A DNA stretch of 64,000 bases from Alishewanella longhuensis. GTDB lineage: Bacteria > Pseudomonadota > Gammaproteobacteria > Enterobacterales > Alteromonadaceae. Below are positions 8,520-18,376 of this stretch, in pieces; positions within the stretch are counted from its first letter, which is position 1; each line of letters opens with the position of its first letter. Position numbers and translations under genes: made by a program. Below the pieces are notes generated by a model, which made no database searches, was not told the origin of the DNA, and worked only from the letters and a program-made list of their open reading frames with translations. The stretch lies in contig NZ_BNAO01000004.1 in the NCBI RefSeq assembly GCF_014653435.1, positions 4,741 through 68,740 of the forward strand, given 5' to 3'.

Positions 8520-11036
8520 TTATTGCTCGCGGGATAGTACGTTTAAACGCGCCTGCTGCTGCTGTTCACTGGCTTGAACATCGAAACGGGCAACTACTTC
8601 GGCAGAGGTCTCGACGCCATCAGCAACACCTTCAACATGCCATAGTTCTTCTTCAAGAGATTTAGCTTTGTGAATGGCGTAGACGCTGATGTAACCTATT
8701 TCTTTTGCGATATATTCCGAATCTAATTTACCTGTACGTGAAACGAAAAGCCGGAAACTGAATAACGTGTGATGGGCTATCGCATCCTGTATGAAGGTTT
8801 TTAGTTCCTCTGCGGAATTAAATTCAAAATCATAATGACTACTGAATGTTAAATTAGCTTGCTCATCTGTTGACACTTTAATGTAAAGTTCATTGCCCTT
8901 AGCTGCATCTTGACGTTTCATTTGTTTCAGCTGATTGGCGACTTCTTGGCTGAGCAGATGATTCTTGCTAACTAACGTGAGATCTAAGGTATTTTGTCGT
9001 GTTTGGGCTAGCTGTAGCAATTTGTGTAGCGCATTAATTTGCGTACCCCGACCAAGCACAGTGATATCGTGTCTTAGCCCATACCGGTGAATAAAAACAG
9101 CAAAGTTATTTAATGCTTTCAGATACATGTTACGTAAAGCGTCAGATAAGCCAGGGTATTTTGGCGTTTCTTCTGCAATAGTTAGTTTGTTTCTGTTGCT
9201 TTGAATGAGTTGTAGAAAAAATTGCTTACCGACATGGGCTTCAGCTTTAGCTATTTTTAAATTCATAATGGTACGATTCTTACTTACTGCCATCACTTCA
9301 TAAGGTAGGTTGCTTAGCTGATGTTTCGCTGTTATTTTTTGTAAGTCAGGTAATTCTAACAGCAATATATCGCCCTTTTTGAAATCGACAGGCGTTACAC
9401 ATTCTAGTTGTAAACCGCCTGACGAAAAATCTCTGCTAAAAGCTTGCCAGGCTTCTTGTTCTGCCTTCTGGCGAACCAGCACGGTGGTTTTGTATAAATA
9501 GCGAGATTCAGAACGCAAATTGACGTAGTGGATTGGTATAGCTTCGCAAGCATTAGGTTGTTCTGTTTTACTTAAACCGAATTGGTTTAAGGCAGGTAAT
9601 TTGCTTGAGTCATATTGATGTTTACTGTAATAACTACGATGTTCAGGTGCACTTATTTCTGTTAACGCTACGATATAGTGCATGTCTTGCAGCATACTTT
9701 GGATAAGCGGAGATATTTGCTGCTCTGAGGTTGCCCCAGGTATAACAAAATCATTTTTGCTTTGTTTAACATTAGTCTTCAGTAAATTTAAATGGAAGAT
9801 TTTCCAGCTAGGCTTACCAGCACCGAAACCAAAGAACATTTCGCGCAAAGCGGATGACGTAGCTAATTCAAACGCCGTTGCTGCATAAAAATAAAGCTTA
9901 CCTTTGGCGGCATGTGTAAAGCTATAGAGTATACAAGAACGTTCCGCATTTTTTATGTTTAGCAGGTACTTTAACCGAGGTACAGACAACACATGGCTGA
10001 TTACCGAGCGTTGTTGTTCATCTAAAAAATAATGCCAAACATTTTTATTGTAGTCGCTGGTTAGACAAAAACGGCAGTTTACTGCACCATCTGAGACGCT
10101 TAAGAACACGGGTAAGGTATTAATTCGTGGTAAGTAATACTGTTCATAACCTTTAGTTATTACGGCGTCGGTAGTGTTGTCTAAATTTACTTTATAGCGG
10201 CGTTTATTGCCGTTGATATAGCTTTGGAGAAATTGATTAAACTGAGGTTCCTGTTCTGGTGCAAGCCGTTTTAAGCGTAAATATGCATGTTTATCTTGTT
10301 CATCAATTTCCAATACCTGGTAATTTAAACCATTGGGTAAATTTAAGGCGAACTCTTTTTCTAACCCTTTTAGTGAGAGGTTAACATTGTCACCTGCGTC
10401 TATACCATGCAAAGCGCTGACTTTAAGCTTACAACCAGAGACAGATAAATCGCTGGTCATAGCAGTAAAGCGTTGTTCGCCGTGGCGAACTTCAACTTCG
10501 ATACCAAAATTCATTCGCTCTTCACATCTTTTGATGTATAACCCAAATTGTACAAGTTTGTTGGGTTTGGGAGCTTCCTCTTGGGGGATCGTCTTTTCTG
10601 CAATGGCGGCATTGTCCGGGATCAGTGGACCTTTACGCAAATTATCCAGTGTATTCTTTACCCGCTCTTCTGTTTCCTTGCGATGCCTGACCCGATAATT
10701 ATTATCGGCGTTCATCACTTCCTCATAGACTCCCAGTGTGTATTCACCGTAGTCGCGGATGCCATCCTCAAAAATTTGCTGAGCGTTTTCGTCGAGATAA
10801 TGTGTTTTTTCCATGTATCGATAGGGTTTAACATCACCATCAACATGGCCTCGTAAATCAATAAAATAGCTACAGGGCTGAGCTAAGCGCTTCAATTCCA
10901 TCTTCAGCAGAAATTGCTTTGATTTAGGCAAACTTACCGTCAGACTAGCAAAAGTCTGTTCAAACTCAGGTGAGTTTAATAGGCCTTTCATACGCGATAT
11001 GATGCCTGAGTAAGCTTTAAGATCGGTTGAAGTCAT
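8520..11036 (-). CDS. Large PilZ-domain protein (two PilZ modules)
   Basis: An 838-residue cytoplasmic protein with two PilZ-like c-di-GMP-binding modules. The first has the DxSxxG motif DLSVSG at 196-201, preceded by an Arg-containing stretch (RHGEQR). The second has DFSSGG at 536-541, preceded by a basic segment (VRQKAEQEAWQAFSR). No transmembrane segment or GGDEF/EAL domain is visible. Similar long PilZ proteins next to radA occur in Alteromonadales, but no function is established to my knowledge. The first 170 and last 200 residues match no family I recognise. It is divergent from radA, sharing a 115-base gap. It may respond to the two GGDEF/EAL proteins in this window. Confidence 0.8.
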   Translation of the reverse strand: MTSTDLKAYSGIISRMKGLLNSPEFEQTFASLTVSLPKSKQFLLKMELKRLAQPCSYFIDLRGHVDGDVKPYRYMEKTHYLDENAQQIFEDGIRDYGEYTLGVYEEVMNADNNYRVRHRKETEERVKNTLDNLRKGPLIPDNAAIAEKTIPQEEAPKPNKLVQFGLYIKRCEERMNFGIEVEVRHGEQRFTAMTSDLSVSGCKLKVSALHGIDAGDNVNLSLKGLEKEFALNLPNGLNYQVLEIDEQDKHAYLRLKRLAPEQEPQFNQFLQSYINGNKRRYKVNLDNTTDAVITKGYEQYYLPRINTLPVFLSVSDGAVNCRFCLTSDYNKNVWHYFLDEQQRSVISHVLSVPRLKYLLNIKNAERSCILYSFTHAAKGKLYFYAATAFELATSSALREMFFGFGAGKPSWKIFHLNLLKTNVKQSKNDFVIPGATSEQQISPLIQSMLQDMHYIVALTEISAPEHRSYYSKHQYDSSKLPALNQFGLSKTEQPNACEAIPIHYVNLRSESRYLYKTTVLVRQKAEQEAWQAFSRDFSSGGLQLECVTPVDFKKGDILLLELPDLQKITAKHQLSNLPYEVMAVSKNRTIMNLKIAKAEAHVGKQFFLQLIQSNRNKLTIAEETPKYPGLSDALRNMYLKALNNFAVFIHRYGLRHDITVLGRGTQINALHKLLQLAQTRQNTLDLTLVSKNHLLSQEVANQLKQMKRQDAAKGNELYIKVSTDEQANLTFSSHYDFEFNSAEELKTFIQDAIAHHTLFSFRLFVSRTGKLDSEYIAKEIGYISVYAIHKAKSLEEELWHVEGVADGVETSAEVVARFDVQASEQQQQARLNVLSREQ

Positions 11037-11077
11037 CGTCTACTGATTCAATTGCCAAAAAAATGGCAGCGTCCGGT

Positions 11078-11083
11078 TATAAT
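11078..11083 (+). promoter_or_regulatory. Likely -10 element of the radA promoter
   Basis: A perfect TATAAT lies about 70 bases before the radA ATG, in the radA/PilZ divergent gap. No convincing -35 is found at normal spacing; TTGCCA at 11052-11057 would need a 20-base spacer. Confidence 0.4.
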
Positions 11084-11151
11084 TAGATTAAGCTACGTTG
11101 TTCTTTTTTGAAAAGCAATATCTGTGCCTTTCATGCAAAGCAGGAATATTT

Positions 11152-12513
11152 ATGGTTAAAGCAAAAACGGCCTATGTGTGTAACGAATGTGGAGCCGACT
11201 TTATACGCTGGCAAGGGCAATGCACTGAATGTGGTGCCTGGAACAGTGTAACGGAAGTGCGACTAGGGGCAGTGAAAAGTAAAAATGCCCGCTTTGAAGG
11301 CTATGCGGGCGCTGCGGTAGCCAAAGTAATGCGGCTAAATGAGGTTGATTTACAAGAGGTTCCGCGTTTTAGCTCTGGCTTTACCGAATTTGATCGGGTA
11401 CTGGGTGGTGGTATTGTGCCCGGCTCGGCCATTTTGATTGGTGGTCATCCCGGAGCCGGTAAGAGTACCTTGTTACTGCAAGTTATGTGTGGTTTAGCCC
11501 AGCAAGGCGGCGCATTGTATGTCACGGGTGAGGAATCTTTACAGCAGGTGGCCATGCGGGCACAGCGCTTGGGCTTGCCTATGAGCGAGCTGAAGATGCT
11601 GGCAGAGACCAATGTGGAAACTATTTGCCAGTTGGCGCAGCAAGAAAAACCACGCATTATGGTTATTGATTCGATTCAGGTGATGCACTTAGCTGATATC
11701 CAGTCGGCCCCTGGCAGCGTCTCGCAGGTAAGAGAAAGCGCCGCTTTTTTAACCCGCTTCGCCAAGCAATATCATATTGCGATCATTATGGTAGGTCACG
11801 TTACTAAAGATGGTTCGCTGGCGGGGCCTAAAGTACTGGAGCATTGTATCGATTGTTCCGTAATGCTGGATGGTGATGCCGATAGTCGCTACCGTACTAT
11901 GCGCGGGCATAAAAATCGCTTTGGTCCGGTAAATGAGCTAGGAGTATTTGCGATGACCGGTCAGGGGATGAAAGAGGTGAAAAACCCCTCAGCAATTTTT
12001 TTAACCCGTGGTAAAGAAGATCAATCGGGTAGTATTGTAATGGTGTTGTGGGAAGGTACCCGGCCATTGTTGGTTGAAATTCAAGGTCTAGTCGATTATT
12101 CACCATTAAATAATCCGCGGCGGGTGACTCTGGGCATGGAGCAAAACCGTATTTCAATGCTATTGGCTGTAATGCACCGGCATGCCGGCATTCAAATGGC
12201 TGATCAGGATGTCTTTGTGAATGTCGTGGGGGGCGTAAAGGTCAATGAAACCAGTGCTGATTTAGCCACGCTACTCGCCTTGGTATCGAGTTTTCGGGAT
12301 AAGCCCTTGCCAAATGATCTAGTGGTATTTGGTGAAGTAGGCTTAGCAGGTGAGATTAGGCCTGTACCCAGTGGGCAAGAGCGTTTACGTGAGGCGGCTA
12401 AACATGGTTTTCGCCGGGCAATAGTGCCGCTTGGCAATAAACCCAAAGACTCCATTGATGGCATGGAAGTAATAGGTGTTGCTAAATTGGCTGATGCGTT
12501 AGAGGCTATTTAG
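11152..12513 (+). CDS. radA: DNA repair protein RadA
   Basis: RecA-like branch-migration ATPase that helps process recombination intermediates. The N-terminal four-cysteine zinc finger (Cys10, 13, 24, 27) is followed by Walker A GGHPGAGKST near residues 97-106, then the RadA-specific KNRFG motif and a C-terminal Lon-protease-like domain. I start it at the ATG preceded by AGGA (11142-11145), giving 453 residues that begin MVKAKTAYVCNECG, in line with other RadA proteins. The in-frame extension to a TTG 18 codons earlier is not RadA-like. It is convergent with bamD. Confidence 0.95.
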   Translation: MVKAKTAYVCNECGADFIRWQGQCTECGAWNSVTEVRLGAVKSKNARFEGYAGAAVAKVMRLNEVDLQEVPRFSSGFTEFDRVLGGGIVPGSAILIGGHPGAGKSTLLLQVMCGLAQQGGALYVTGEESLQQVAMRAQRLGLPMSELKMLAETNVETICQLAQQEKPRIMVIDSIQVMHLADIQSAPGSVSQVRESAAFLTRFAKQYHIAIIMVGHVTKDGSLAGPKVLEHCIDCSVMLDGDADSRYRTMRGHKNRFGPVNELGVFAMTGQGMKEVKNPSAIFLTRGKEDQSGSIVMVLWEGTRPLLVEIQGLVDYSPLNNPRRVTLGMEQNRISMLLAVMHRHAGIQMADQDVFVNVVGGVKVNETSADLATLLALVSSFRDKPLPNDLVVFGEVGLAGEIRPVPSGQERLREAAKHGFRRAIVPLGNKPKDSIDGMEVIGVAKLADALEAI

Positions 12514-12519
12514 ATCTAT

Positions 12520-12543
12520 CCCCCTCCGCGTTACGGAAGGGGG
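12520..12543. terminator. Stem-loop between convergent radA and bamD
   Basis: CCCCCTCCG and CGGAAGGGGG can pair around the loop CGTTA, with one bulged base. It lies in the 41-base gap between the two converging genes. No long T run follows on either strand, so its efficiency as an intrinsic terminator is uncertain. Confidence 0.5.
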
Positions 12544-12554
12544 TTATCGTCGTA

Positions 12555-13307
12555 TTAGCGAAAGCGACTGTTTTGCGGGAAGTTTAATTGTAGTACCTGT
12601 AACGTATCGCTTTTTAGTTTATCCAGGCCAAGTTTGTCATAACTCTCGACCATAATTTCCAAGGCTTGCTCTATAAGAGGCGAATCGCGATAAAACTCAA
12701 CAACATATTTGCCACGATTAGCTGCTGCTAAAAAAGCACCGCGGCGTAAGTAATAATCAGCCACCAGCAATTCATGCCGTGCCAGTGTATCTTTTATCAT
12801 TACCATGCGTTGCTTAGCATCAGCTGCGTACTTACTCTCTGGGTAGCTATTTAACAGTATTTTAAAATCATCAAATGCTTGTCGCGTGCTGCTCAGATCG
12901 CGGTCAGCGCGGTCAATACCAAAAAACTCCTGAAAAGCATTTTCATCCGCTTTTAGGTTAGTTAAACCGCGCATATAGTATACGTAGTCCAGATCGGGTT
13001 GATTCGGATTTAATCGAATAAAACGATCAATACTGGCCAAGGCCTGCGGCAAATCGCCAGCCTGATGATAAGCGTAAATTAAATCTAACTGAACCTGTCT
13101 TGCTAAAGGACCAAATGGAAAACGACTTTCCACGGCCTTTAGTAATTCGATGGCTCTGTTGTATAAGCCAGCATCTAGCACATCTTTGGCTTGTTGATAT
13201 TGGCCTTGTGCTGTTTGTGTAGGGTTCACTTGCTCTGGTTTTGGCTTGCCAGCGCAGGCACTCAGAGTGATTGACATCAAAATAATCAGGATAAATTTCA
13301 ATTTCAT
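12555..13307 (-). CDS. bamD: Outer membrane assembly lipoprotein BamD
   Basis: Essential lipoprotein of the BAM complex that inserts beta-barrel proteins into the outer membrane. The signal peptide ends in a lipobox LSAC with Cys18. TPR-like helical repeats follow, including the BamD-type segments YNRAIELLKAVESRFPFGP and GDLPQALASIDRFIRLNPN. The 250-residue length matches the family (E. coli 245). It is divergent from rluD, a gene arrangement conserved across gamma-proteobacteria. Confidence 0.95.
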   Translation of the reverse strand: MKLKFILIILMSITLSACAGKPKPEQVNPTQTAQGQYQQAKDVLDAGLYNRAIELLKAVESRFPFGPLARQVQLDLIYAYHQAGDLPQALASIDRFIRLNPNQPDLDYVYYMRGLTNLKADENAFQEFFGIDRADRDLSSTRQAFDDFKILLNSYPESKYAADAKQRMVMIKDTLARHELLVADYYLRRGAFLAAANRGKYVVEFYRDSPLIEQALEIMVESYDKLGLDKLKSDTLQVLQLNFPQNSRFR

Positions 13308-13430
13308 GTAAAAATCCGTTACTACTTAAGCTAAATGGCTGTCTAGTCCAGCGTAAAATCGTTAAAATACGTTCTATTGCGATTCTACCCCAGATAACGA
13401 GGGGTTGCACACAGGATAACTGCTTCCGTC

Positions 13431-14405
13431 ATGACAAAACAGATAAAACTTTCACAAATCGTTCCTGATCATCTTTATGGTAAGCGCTTAGATCAGGTTT
13501 TAGCTGAAATGTTCCCTGATTATTCGCGTTCGCGGATAAAAGATTGGATTTTGGCCGACGCCGTCTTGGTAAATAAACAGCTTTGTAATACGCCGCGGCA
13601 TAAAATGCTTGGTGGTGAACAAATAGATATTACTGCGGATTTGCCAGAAGACGAGCGTTTTGAAGCTGAGCCTATTGATCTGGACATTATATTTGAAGAT
13701 GAACATATTCTGGTGATCAACAAACCAGCAGGTTTAGTAGTGCACCCCGGCGCAGGTAACAGTGATGGGACCTTGCTAAATGCTCTGTTGCACCATTGCC
13801 CTGGTATTGCTGAAGTGCCGCGCGCGGGTATAGTGCATCGATTGGATAAAGATACCACTGGTTTGATGGTGATAGCCAAAACCATACCGGCGCAGACCCA
13901 TTTAGTTGAGGCGATGCAAGCCCGCGAAATCACTCGTGAATATGAAGCCGTTTGTTATGGTGCAATGACAGGTGGTGGCTCTGTGAATCGACCACTGGGC
14001 CGCCATCCTACGAAAAGAACGCATATGGCGGTGATTGAAAATGGTAAGCCTGCGGTAACCCATTATCGGGTAATGGAAAAATATCGCGCCCATACCAGAT
14101 TACGCTTGCGGCTCGAAACTGGTAGAACCCACCAAATCCGCGTACATATGACTTTTATCAGTCATCCGCTGATTGGCGATCCGGTTTATGGCGGCAGGCC
14201 AAGACCACCACGTCAGGCTGATGAGAATTTATTAGTTATGATGCGGAATTTTAAACGTCAGGCACTACACGCTATTATGCTGAAGCTGGCTCACCCTATT
14301 ACCGGACAGCTACTGGAGTGGCATGCGCCTTTACCCGATGATATGGTGGCTTTGAACGCGGCGCTAAGGGCTGATACTCAAAAGCATGGTATGGATTTTG
14401 TGTAA
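13431..14405 (+). CDS. rluD: 23S rRNA pseudouridine 1911/1915/1917 synthase
   Basis: Forms the three pseudouridines in helix 69 of 23S rRNA, important for ribosome assembly. An N-terminal S4 RNA-binding domain (about residues 15-75) precedes the RluA-type catalytic domain. The catalytic motif HRLDKDTTGL has Asp139, the same number as in E. coli RluD. The 324-residue length is typical. pgeF starts 28 bases after its stop, consistent with a two-gene transcript. Confidence 0.96.
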   Translation: MTKQIKLSQIVPDHLYGKRLDQVLAEMFPDYSRSRIKDWILADAVLVNKQLCNTPRHKMLGGEQIDITADLPEDERFEAEPIDLDIIFEDEHILVINKPAGLVVHPGAGNSDGTLLNALLHHCPGIAEVPRAGIVHRLDKDTTGLMVIAKTIPAQTHLVEAMQAREITREYEAVCYGAMTGGGSVNRPLGRHPTKRTHMAVIENGKPAVTHYRVMEKYRAHTRLRLRLETGRTHQIRVHMTFISHPLIGDPVYGGRPRPPRQADENLLVMMRNFKRQALHAIMLKLAHPITGQLLEWHAPLPDDMVALNAALRADTQKHGMDFV

Positions 14406-14433
14406 CTTGATGTAAAAAGTTGAAGGTTTGCCA

Positions 14434-15195
14434 ATGAGCATAGTGTCACTAGCTGATAATCTGTTGCTACCCAACTGGCCTGCGCCGGAAAACGTGCGTG
14501 CAGTTAGTTCCAAACGGTGTGGGGGGTACTCAACAGGTTCATTTCAAGGTCTAAACCTTGGGGATCATGTGGGTGACGTCCCTTCACTGGTGGCTCAAAA
14601 CCGACAACATTTCAAAACACAGGCCTGCATGCCGACAGAACCTCTTTGGTTACAGCAGGTACATGGTATTGTGGTAGCCAGACCTGATTTAGCAAAGGTG
14701 GCTGCAGCAACGGCAGTGGTTGCCGATGCGGCCTACAGTTGCGCCAGAGAAAAAGTTTGCGTGGTAATGACTGCAGACTGTTTACCTTTATTGGTTTGTG
14801 ATAAAGCCGGACGCGAAGTTGCGGCAATTCACGCTGGTTGGCGTGGTTTAGCTGCTGGCGTCATTGAGCAAACAATAATGCATTTTAAGGCTAAGCCTGC
14901 AGATATCATGGTGTGGCTCGGCCCAGCTATTGGCCCGCAATCTTTTGAAGTTGGTGCAGAAGTGCGTGCTGCTTTTGTTAGTAGACATCCTGCTACAGCT
15001 GCCGCTTTTAAAGTACAAGCCAATGGAAAATATCTGGCAGATATTTATCTGCTTGCTCGGCTGCGTTTGGCTGTTCAGGGAATTACCGCAATTTACGGCG
15101 GTAATTATTGTACTTATCAACAAGCTGAACACTTTTTTTCTTACCGGCGTGATGGTCAAACCGGCCGGATGGCCAGCGCTATTTGGTTAGATTAG
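14434..15195 (+). CDS. pgeF: Peptidoglycan editing factor PgeF (YfiH/laccase-domain family)
   Basis: Member of the YfiH family (DUF152), described in E. coli as a cytoplasmic hydrolase that prevents misincorporation of serine-containing precursors into peptidoglycan; older annotation calls it polyphenol oxidase. The Cys-His-His metal site is visible in TADCLPLLV and HAGWRG plus a preceding QVHG. The start is the ATG with GAAGG seven bases upstream, giving 253 residues; an in-frame TTG two codons earlier has no room for a ribosome site. It lies between rluD and clpB as in E. coli. Confidence 0.92.
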   Translation: MSIVSLADNLLLPNWPAPENVRAVSSKRCGGYSTGSFQGLNLGDHVGDVPSLVAQNRQHFKTQACMPTEPLWLQQVHGIVVARPDLAKVAAATAVVADAAYSCAREKVCVVMTADCLPLLVCDKAGREVAAIHAGWRGLAAGVIEQTIMHFKAKPADIMVWLGPAIGPQSFEVGAEVRAAFVSRHPATAAAFKVQANGKYLADIYLLARLRLAVQGITAIYGGNYCTYQQAEHFFSYRRDGQTGRMASAIWLD

Positions 15196-15236
15196 TATCT
15201 TTAAGATGACCCAAGTCAATTTTTTGACGTTCTCTG

Positions 15237-15265
15237 CTTGAAAAATCCACAATAGTGCCCAATCT
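15237..15265 (+). promoter_or_regulatory. Sigma-32 (heat-shock) promoter of clpB
   Basis: CTTGAAA at 15237-15243 matches the sigma-32 -35 consensus exactly. CCCAATCT at 15258-15265 matches seven of eight positions of the -10 consensus CCCCATNT, with a 14-base spacer. It lies 43 bases before the clpB ATG, the expected place for heat-shock control of clpB. Confidence 0.85.
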
Positions 15266-15307
15266 TACAGAGCATCAACGCTTAATGATGCTTGTAGGAG
15301 CCCTATC

Positions 15308-17893
15308 ATGCGATTAGACAAATTTACCAGTAAGTTCCAGGAAGCCATAGCCGATGCACAATCATTGGCTTTGGGTAGGGATCAACAATTTATTGAACCT
15401 GTGCATATTATGTTTGCCTTGCTTAATCAGGAAGGCGGCACCGTGCGTGAGCTATTAAACAAGTTGGCAATTAACTTTAATGAGTTGCGTTCAAAGGTCA
15501 GCCAGGTGATTGAGCGCTTGCCACGGGTAGAAGGCGAGGGCGCCAACCTGCAACTTGCTGCCAGCACTGCTCATCTATTACAGCAATGCGATAAGTTGGC
15601 GCAAAAGCGTAAAGATCAGTTTATTTCCAGTGAGTTATTTGTTCTGGCTGCAGCGGATGATAAATCAGAGCTGGGTCGCATTTTGCAGTTGTTGGGAGTG
15701 ACTGCTGACAAGGTCAACACGGCGATAGAGCAGTTGCGTGGTGGTCAAAAAGTAGACGATGCCAATGCAGAAGATACCCGGCAGGCACTGACGAAATATA
15801 CTATTGATTTAACTGCACGAGCTGAAGCGGGTAAGTTAGATCCGGTGATTGGCCGGGATGAAGAGATTCGACGTTGTATTCAGGTATTGCAGCGGCGAAC
15901 CAAAAATAACCCAGTGTTAATTGGTGAGCCCGGCGTGGGTAAAACCGCCATTGTAGAGGGATTAGCTCAGCGCATTATTAACAAAGAAGTACCCGAAGGC
16001 CTAAAAGATAAACGGGTGTTATCACTGGATATGGGCTCTCTGCTGGCGGGGGCTAAGTACCGTGGTGAGTTTGAAGAGCGCCTGAAAGCCGTTCTTAGTG
16101 ATGTGGCCAAAGAAGAAGGTCAGATTATTCTCTTCATTGATGAAATTCATACTATGGTTGGCGCCGGTAAAGCTGATGGCGCTATGGATGCGGGCAATAT
16201 GTTAAAGCCTGCGTTAGCGCGCGGTGAATTACACTGTCTGGGGGCCACGACGCTGGATGAATACCGCAAATATATTGAAAAAGACGCCGCATTAGAGCGC
16301 CGTTTTCAAAAGGTGTTGGTAGAAGAACCCACGGTGGAAGATACCATTGCGATTTTACGTGGGCTAAAAGAGCGTTATGAGCTGCACCATGCGGTAGAGA
16401 TCACTGATCCCGCTATTGTGGCGGCGGCAACTTTATCACATCGTTATGTCAGTGATCGGCAGTTACCCGATAAAGCCATTGATTTAATTGATGAAGCCGC
16501 ATCCAGTATCCGGATGCAGATGGATTCCAAGCCCGAAGAGTTAGATCGGTTAGAGCGGCGTATTATCCAGTTAAAACTGGAAGATAATGCCTTGGCCAAA
16601 GAAACGGACGAAGCCAGTAAAAAACGCCGAGACTTTATCCAGGAGCAAATTCAGGAGCTGGACAGTCGCTACAACGAACTGGATGAGGTATGGGAGTCAG
16701 AAAAAGCGGCTTTACAAGGCACGCAAAATATTAAGGCTGAGTTGGAACAAGCCCGGCTAGATTTAGAAGTGGCAAGACGCGCCAGTGATTTACAGCGCAT
16801 GTCGGAATTACAATATGGCCGTATTCCTGAGCTGGAGAAAAAACTTGATTTAGCCTCTCAAGCCGAAATGCAGGAAATGACTCTATTGCGGCATAAAGTG
16901 ACCGAGCAGGAAATTGCTGATGTGTTGTCAAAAGCAACGGGTATTCCGGTCAGTAAAATGCTGGAAGGCGAGCGCGACAAATTGTTGCGAATGGAAGAGG
17001 CTCTTCATCATAAAGTGGTAGGGCAGCATGAAGCTGTTGCCGCGGTATCTAATGCCATCCGTCGCTCAAGAGCGGGTTTGGCCGATCCGAATAAGCCTAT
17101 TGGCTCTTTCTTATTTCTGGGGCCAACTGGGGTCGGTAAAACTGAGCTGACCAAATCTTTAGCGCAGTTTTTATTTGATAGCCCCGATGCTATGGTACGG
17201 ATTGATATGTCGGAGTTTATGGAGAAACATGCGGTATCAAGGCTAGTGGGTGCACCGCCAGGTTATGTTGGCTACGAAGAAGGGGGCTATTTAACTGAAG
17301 CTGTAAGGCGTAAACCTTACTCCGTTATTTTACTGGATGAAGTAGAAAAAGCGCACCCGGATGTGTTTAATATTCTACTGCAGGTCTTGGATGATGGTCG
17401 CTTAACTGACGGTCAGGGACGCACGGTCGATTTTAAAAACACCGTGATCATTATGACCTCGAACTTGGGATCGGATCTGATCCAGGAGCATTATCAAGAG
17501 TACAGTTATACTCAGATGAAAGAAATGTTGATGGGGGTGTTGGCGAAGCAATTCAGACCAGAGTTTTTAAACCGTTTGGACGAAGCTGTCGTGTTCCATC
17601 CACTGGATAGCAGCCAGATTAAACAAATTGCCCGTATCCAGCTTTCACGTTTAGAGCAGCGGCTGCAGCAACGCGATTACCAGTTACAGGTTAGCGATGC
17701 CGCACTGGATAAATTGGCGGCGGTAGGGTTTGACCCGCTGTTCGGCGCCCGGCCTTTAAAACGGGCGATTCAGCAGCATCTGGAGAACTCTTTAGCGCAA
17801 TCGTTGTTACAAGGCGACATTTTACCTGGTAGCACTATTGTGATTGACCATAATGGTGAGCGTTTCGTTATTGGCAGCCACGCGACTGGCTAG
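15308..17893 (+). CDS. clpB: ATP-dependent disaggregase ClpB
   Basis: Hsp100 AAA+ chaperone that, with DnaK, pulls proteins out of aggregates after heat stress. The Clp N domain spans about residues 1-145. The first AAA+ module has Walker A GEPGVGKT at 206-213 and Walker B LFIDEIH. The coiled-coil M domain spans about 410-520 and distinguishes ClpB from ClpA and ClpC. The second AAA+ module has Walker A GPTGVGKT at 605-612, the same position as in E. coli. The 861 residues compare with 857. AGGAG precedes the ATG. It follows a strong sigma-32 promoter and ends in a strong terminator. Confidence 0.98.
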   Translation: MRLDKFTSKFQEAIADAQSLALGRDQQFIEPVHIMFALLNQEGGTVRELLNKLAINFNELRSKVSQVIERLPRVEGEGANLQLAASTAHLLQQCDKLAQKRKDQFISSELFVLAAADDKSELGRILQLLGVTADKVNTAIEQLRGGQKVDDANAEDTRQALTKYTIDLTARAEAGKLDPVIGRDEEIRRCIQVLQRRTKNNPVLIGEPGVGKTAIVEGLAQRIINKEVPEGLKDKRVLSLDMGSLLAGAKYRGEFEERLKAVLSDVAKEEGQIILFIDEIHTMVGAGKADGAMDAGNMLKPALARGELHCLGATTLDEYRKYIEKDAALERRFQKVLVEEPTVEDTIAILRGLKERYELHHAVEITDPAIVAAATLSHRYVSDRQLPDKAIDLIDEAASSIRMQMDSKPEELDRLERRIIQLKLEDNALAKETDEASKKRRDFIQEQIQELDSRYNELDEVWESEKAALQGTQNIKAELEQARLDLEVARRASDLQRMSELQYGRIPELEKKLDLASQAEMQEMTLLRHKVTEQEIADVLSKATGIPVSKMLEGERDKLLRMEEALHHKVVGQHEAVAAVSNAIRRSRAGLADPNKPIGSFLFLGPTGVGKTELTKSLAQFLFDSPDAMVRIDMSEFMEKHAVSRLVGAPPGYVGYEEGGYLTEAVRRKPYSVILLDEVEKAHPDVFNILLQVLDDGRLTDGQGRTVDFKNTVIIMTSNLGSDLIQEHYQEYSYTQMKEMLMGVLAKQFRPEFLNRLDEAVVFHPLDSSQIKQIARIQLSRLEQRLQQRDYQLQVSDAALDKLAAVGFDPLFGARPLKRAIQQHLENSLAQSLLQGDILPGSTIVIDHNGERFVIGSHATG

Positions 17894-17919
17894 CGGATTA
17901 AACCAATAATGAAAATCCA

Positions 17920-18324
17920 TTAAGGCGTTGCAGGGCAACGCCTTTTTATTTCAAGGTTCGCCAGTAACTTCTGTTGCTCCCGTTCATCAGCAGTTACCAA
18001 ACGTAATTCGGTATCGGCACCATCGCGGGTGAACAGTTCCTGCTCGCTATTTAACAATGTTAATTGCTCTTTTGCTTCTAAGCACAATGTTGCATCAAGT
18101 TCATTACTACTATTCTCCGTGGGCTTAACCGGTGTCGAAGAAGGGATGTTACTTCTGATGGTGATAACTTGATATTGACCTTTTGCAGGAGGCTGCTGGC
18201 TATAGTGGGTAATACCTTTCTCGTCCTGCCAACTATAAACCGCTTGCGCCAGCAGCGAAGTGTTATAGCTTAAGCAAGTGATGCATATAAAAAGAAGACG
18301 CGCTTTTGCCATGGTTCTATCCAT
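17920..18324 (-). CDS. DUF4124-domain exported protein
   Basis: A 134-residue exported protein. The signal peptide covers about residues 1-27, ending near LLAQA. It is followed by the DUF4124 motif VYSWQDEKGITHYSQQPP, a short beta-rich module common in proteobacterial periplasmic proteins. The C-terminal half is polar and Glu-rich, possibly coiled. The first ATG is preferred because AAGGAA lies 11 bases upstream; a second in-frame ATG four codons later is possible. Its 3' end overlaps the clpB terminator. Function is unknown. Confidence 0.7.
   Translation of the reverse strand: MDRTMAKARLLFICITCLSYNTSLLAQAVYSWQDEKGITHYSQQPPAKGQYQVITIRSNIPSSTPVKPTENSSNELDATLCLEAKEQLTLLNSEQELFTRDGADTELRLVTADEREQQKLLANLEIKRRCPATP
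17922..17950 (+). terminator. Rho-independent terminator of clpB
   Basis: A perfect 10-base stem, AAGGCGTTGC / GCAACGCCTT with an AGG loop, is followed by TTTTTATTT. It lies within the last codons of the convergent DUF4124 gene, so the same bases encode protein on the other strand. Confidence 0.9.
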
Positions 18325-18376
18325 GCTATGTTATGTTCCTTATAATCAGTGTAACCTTTTTTTCAGAAGTTGCTTT

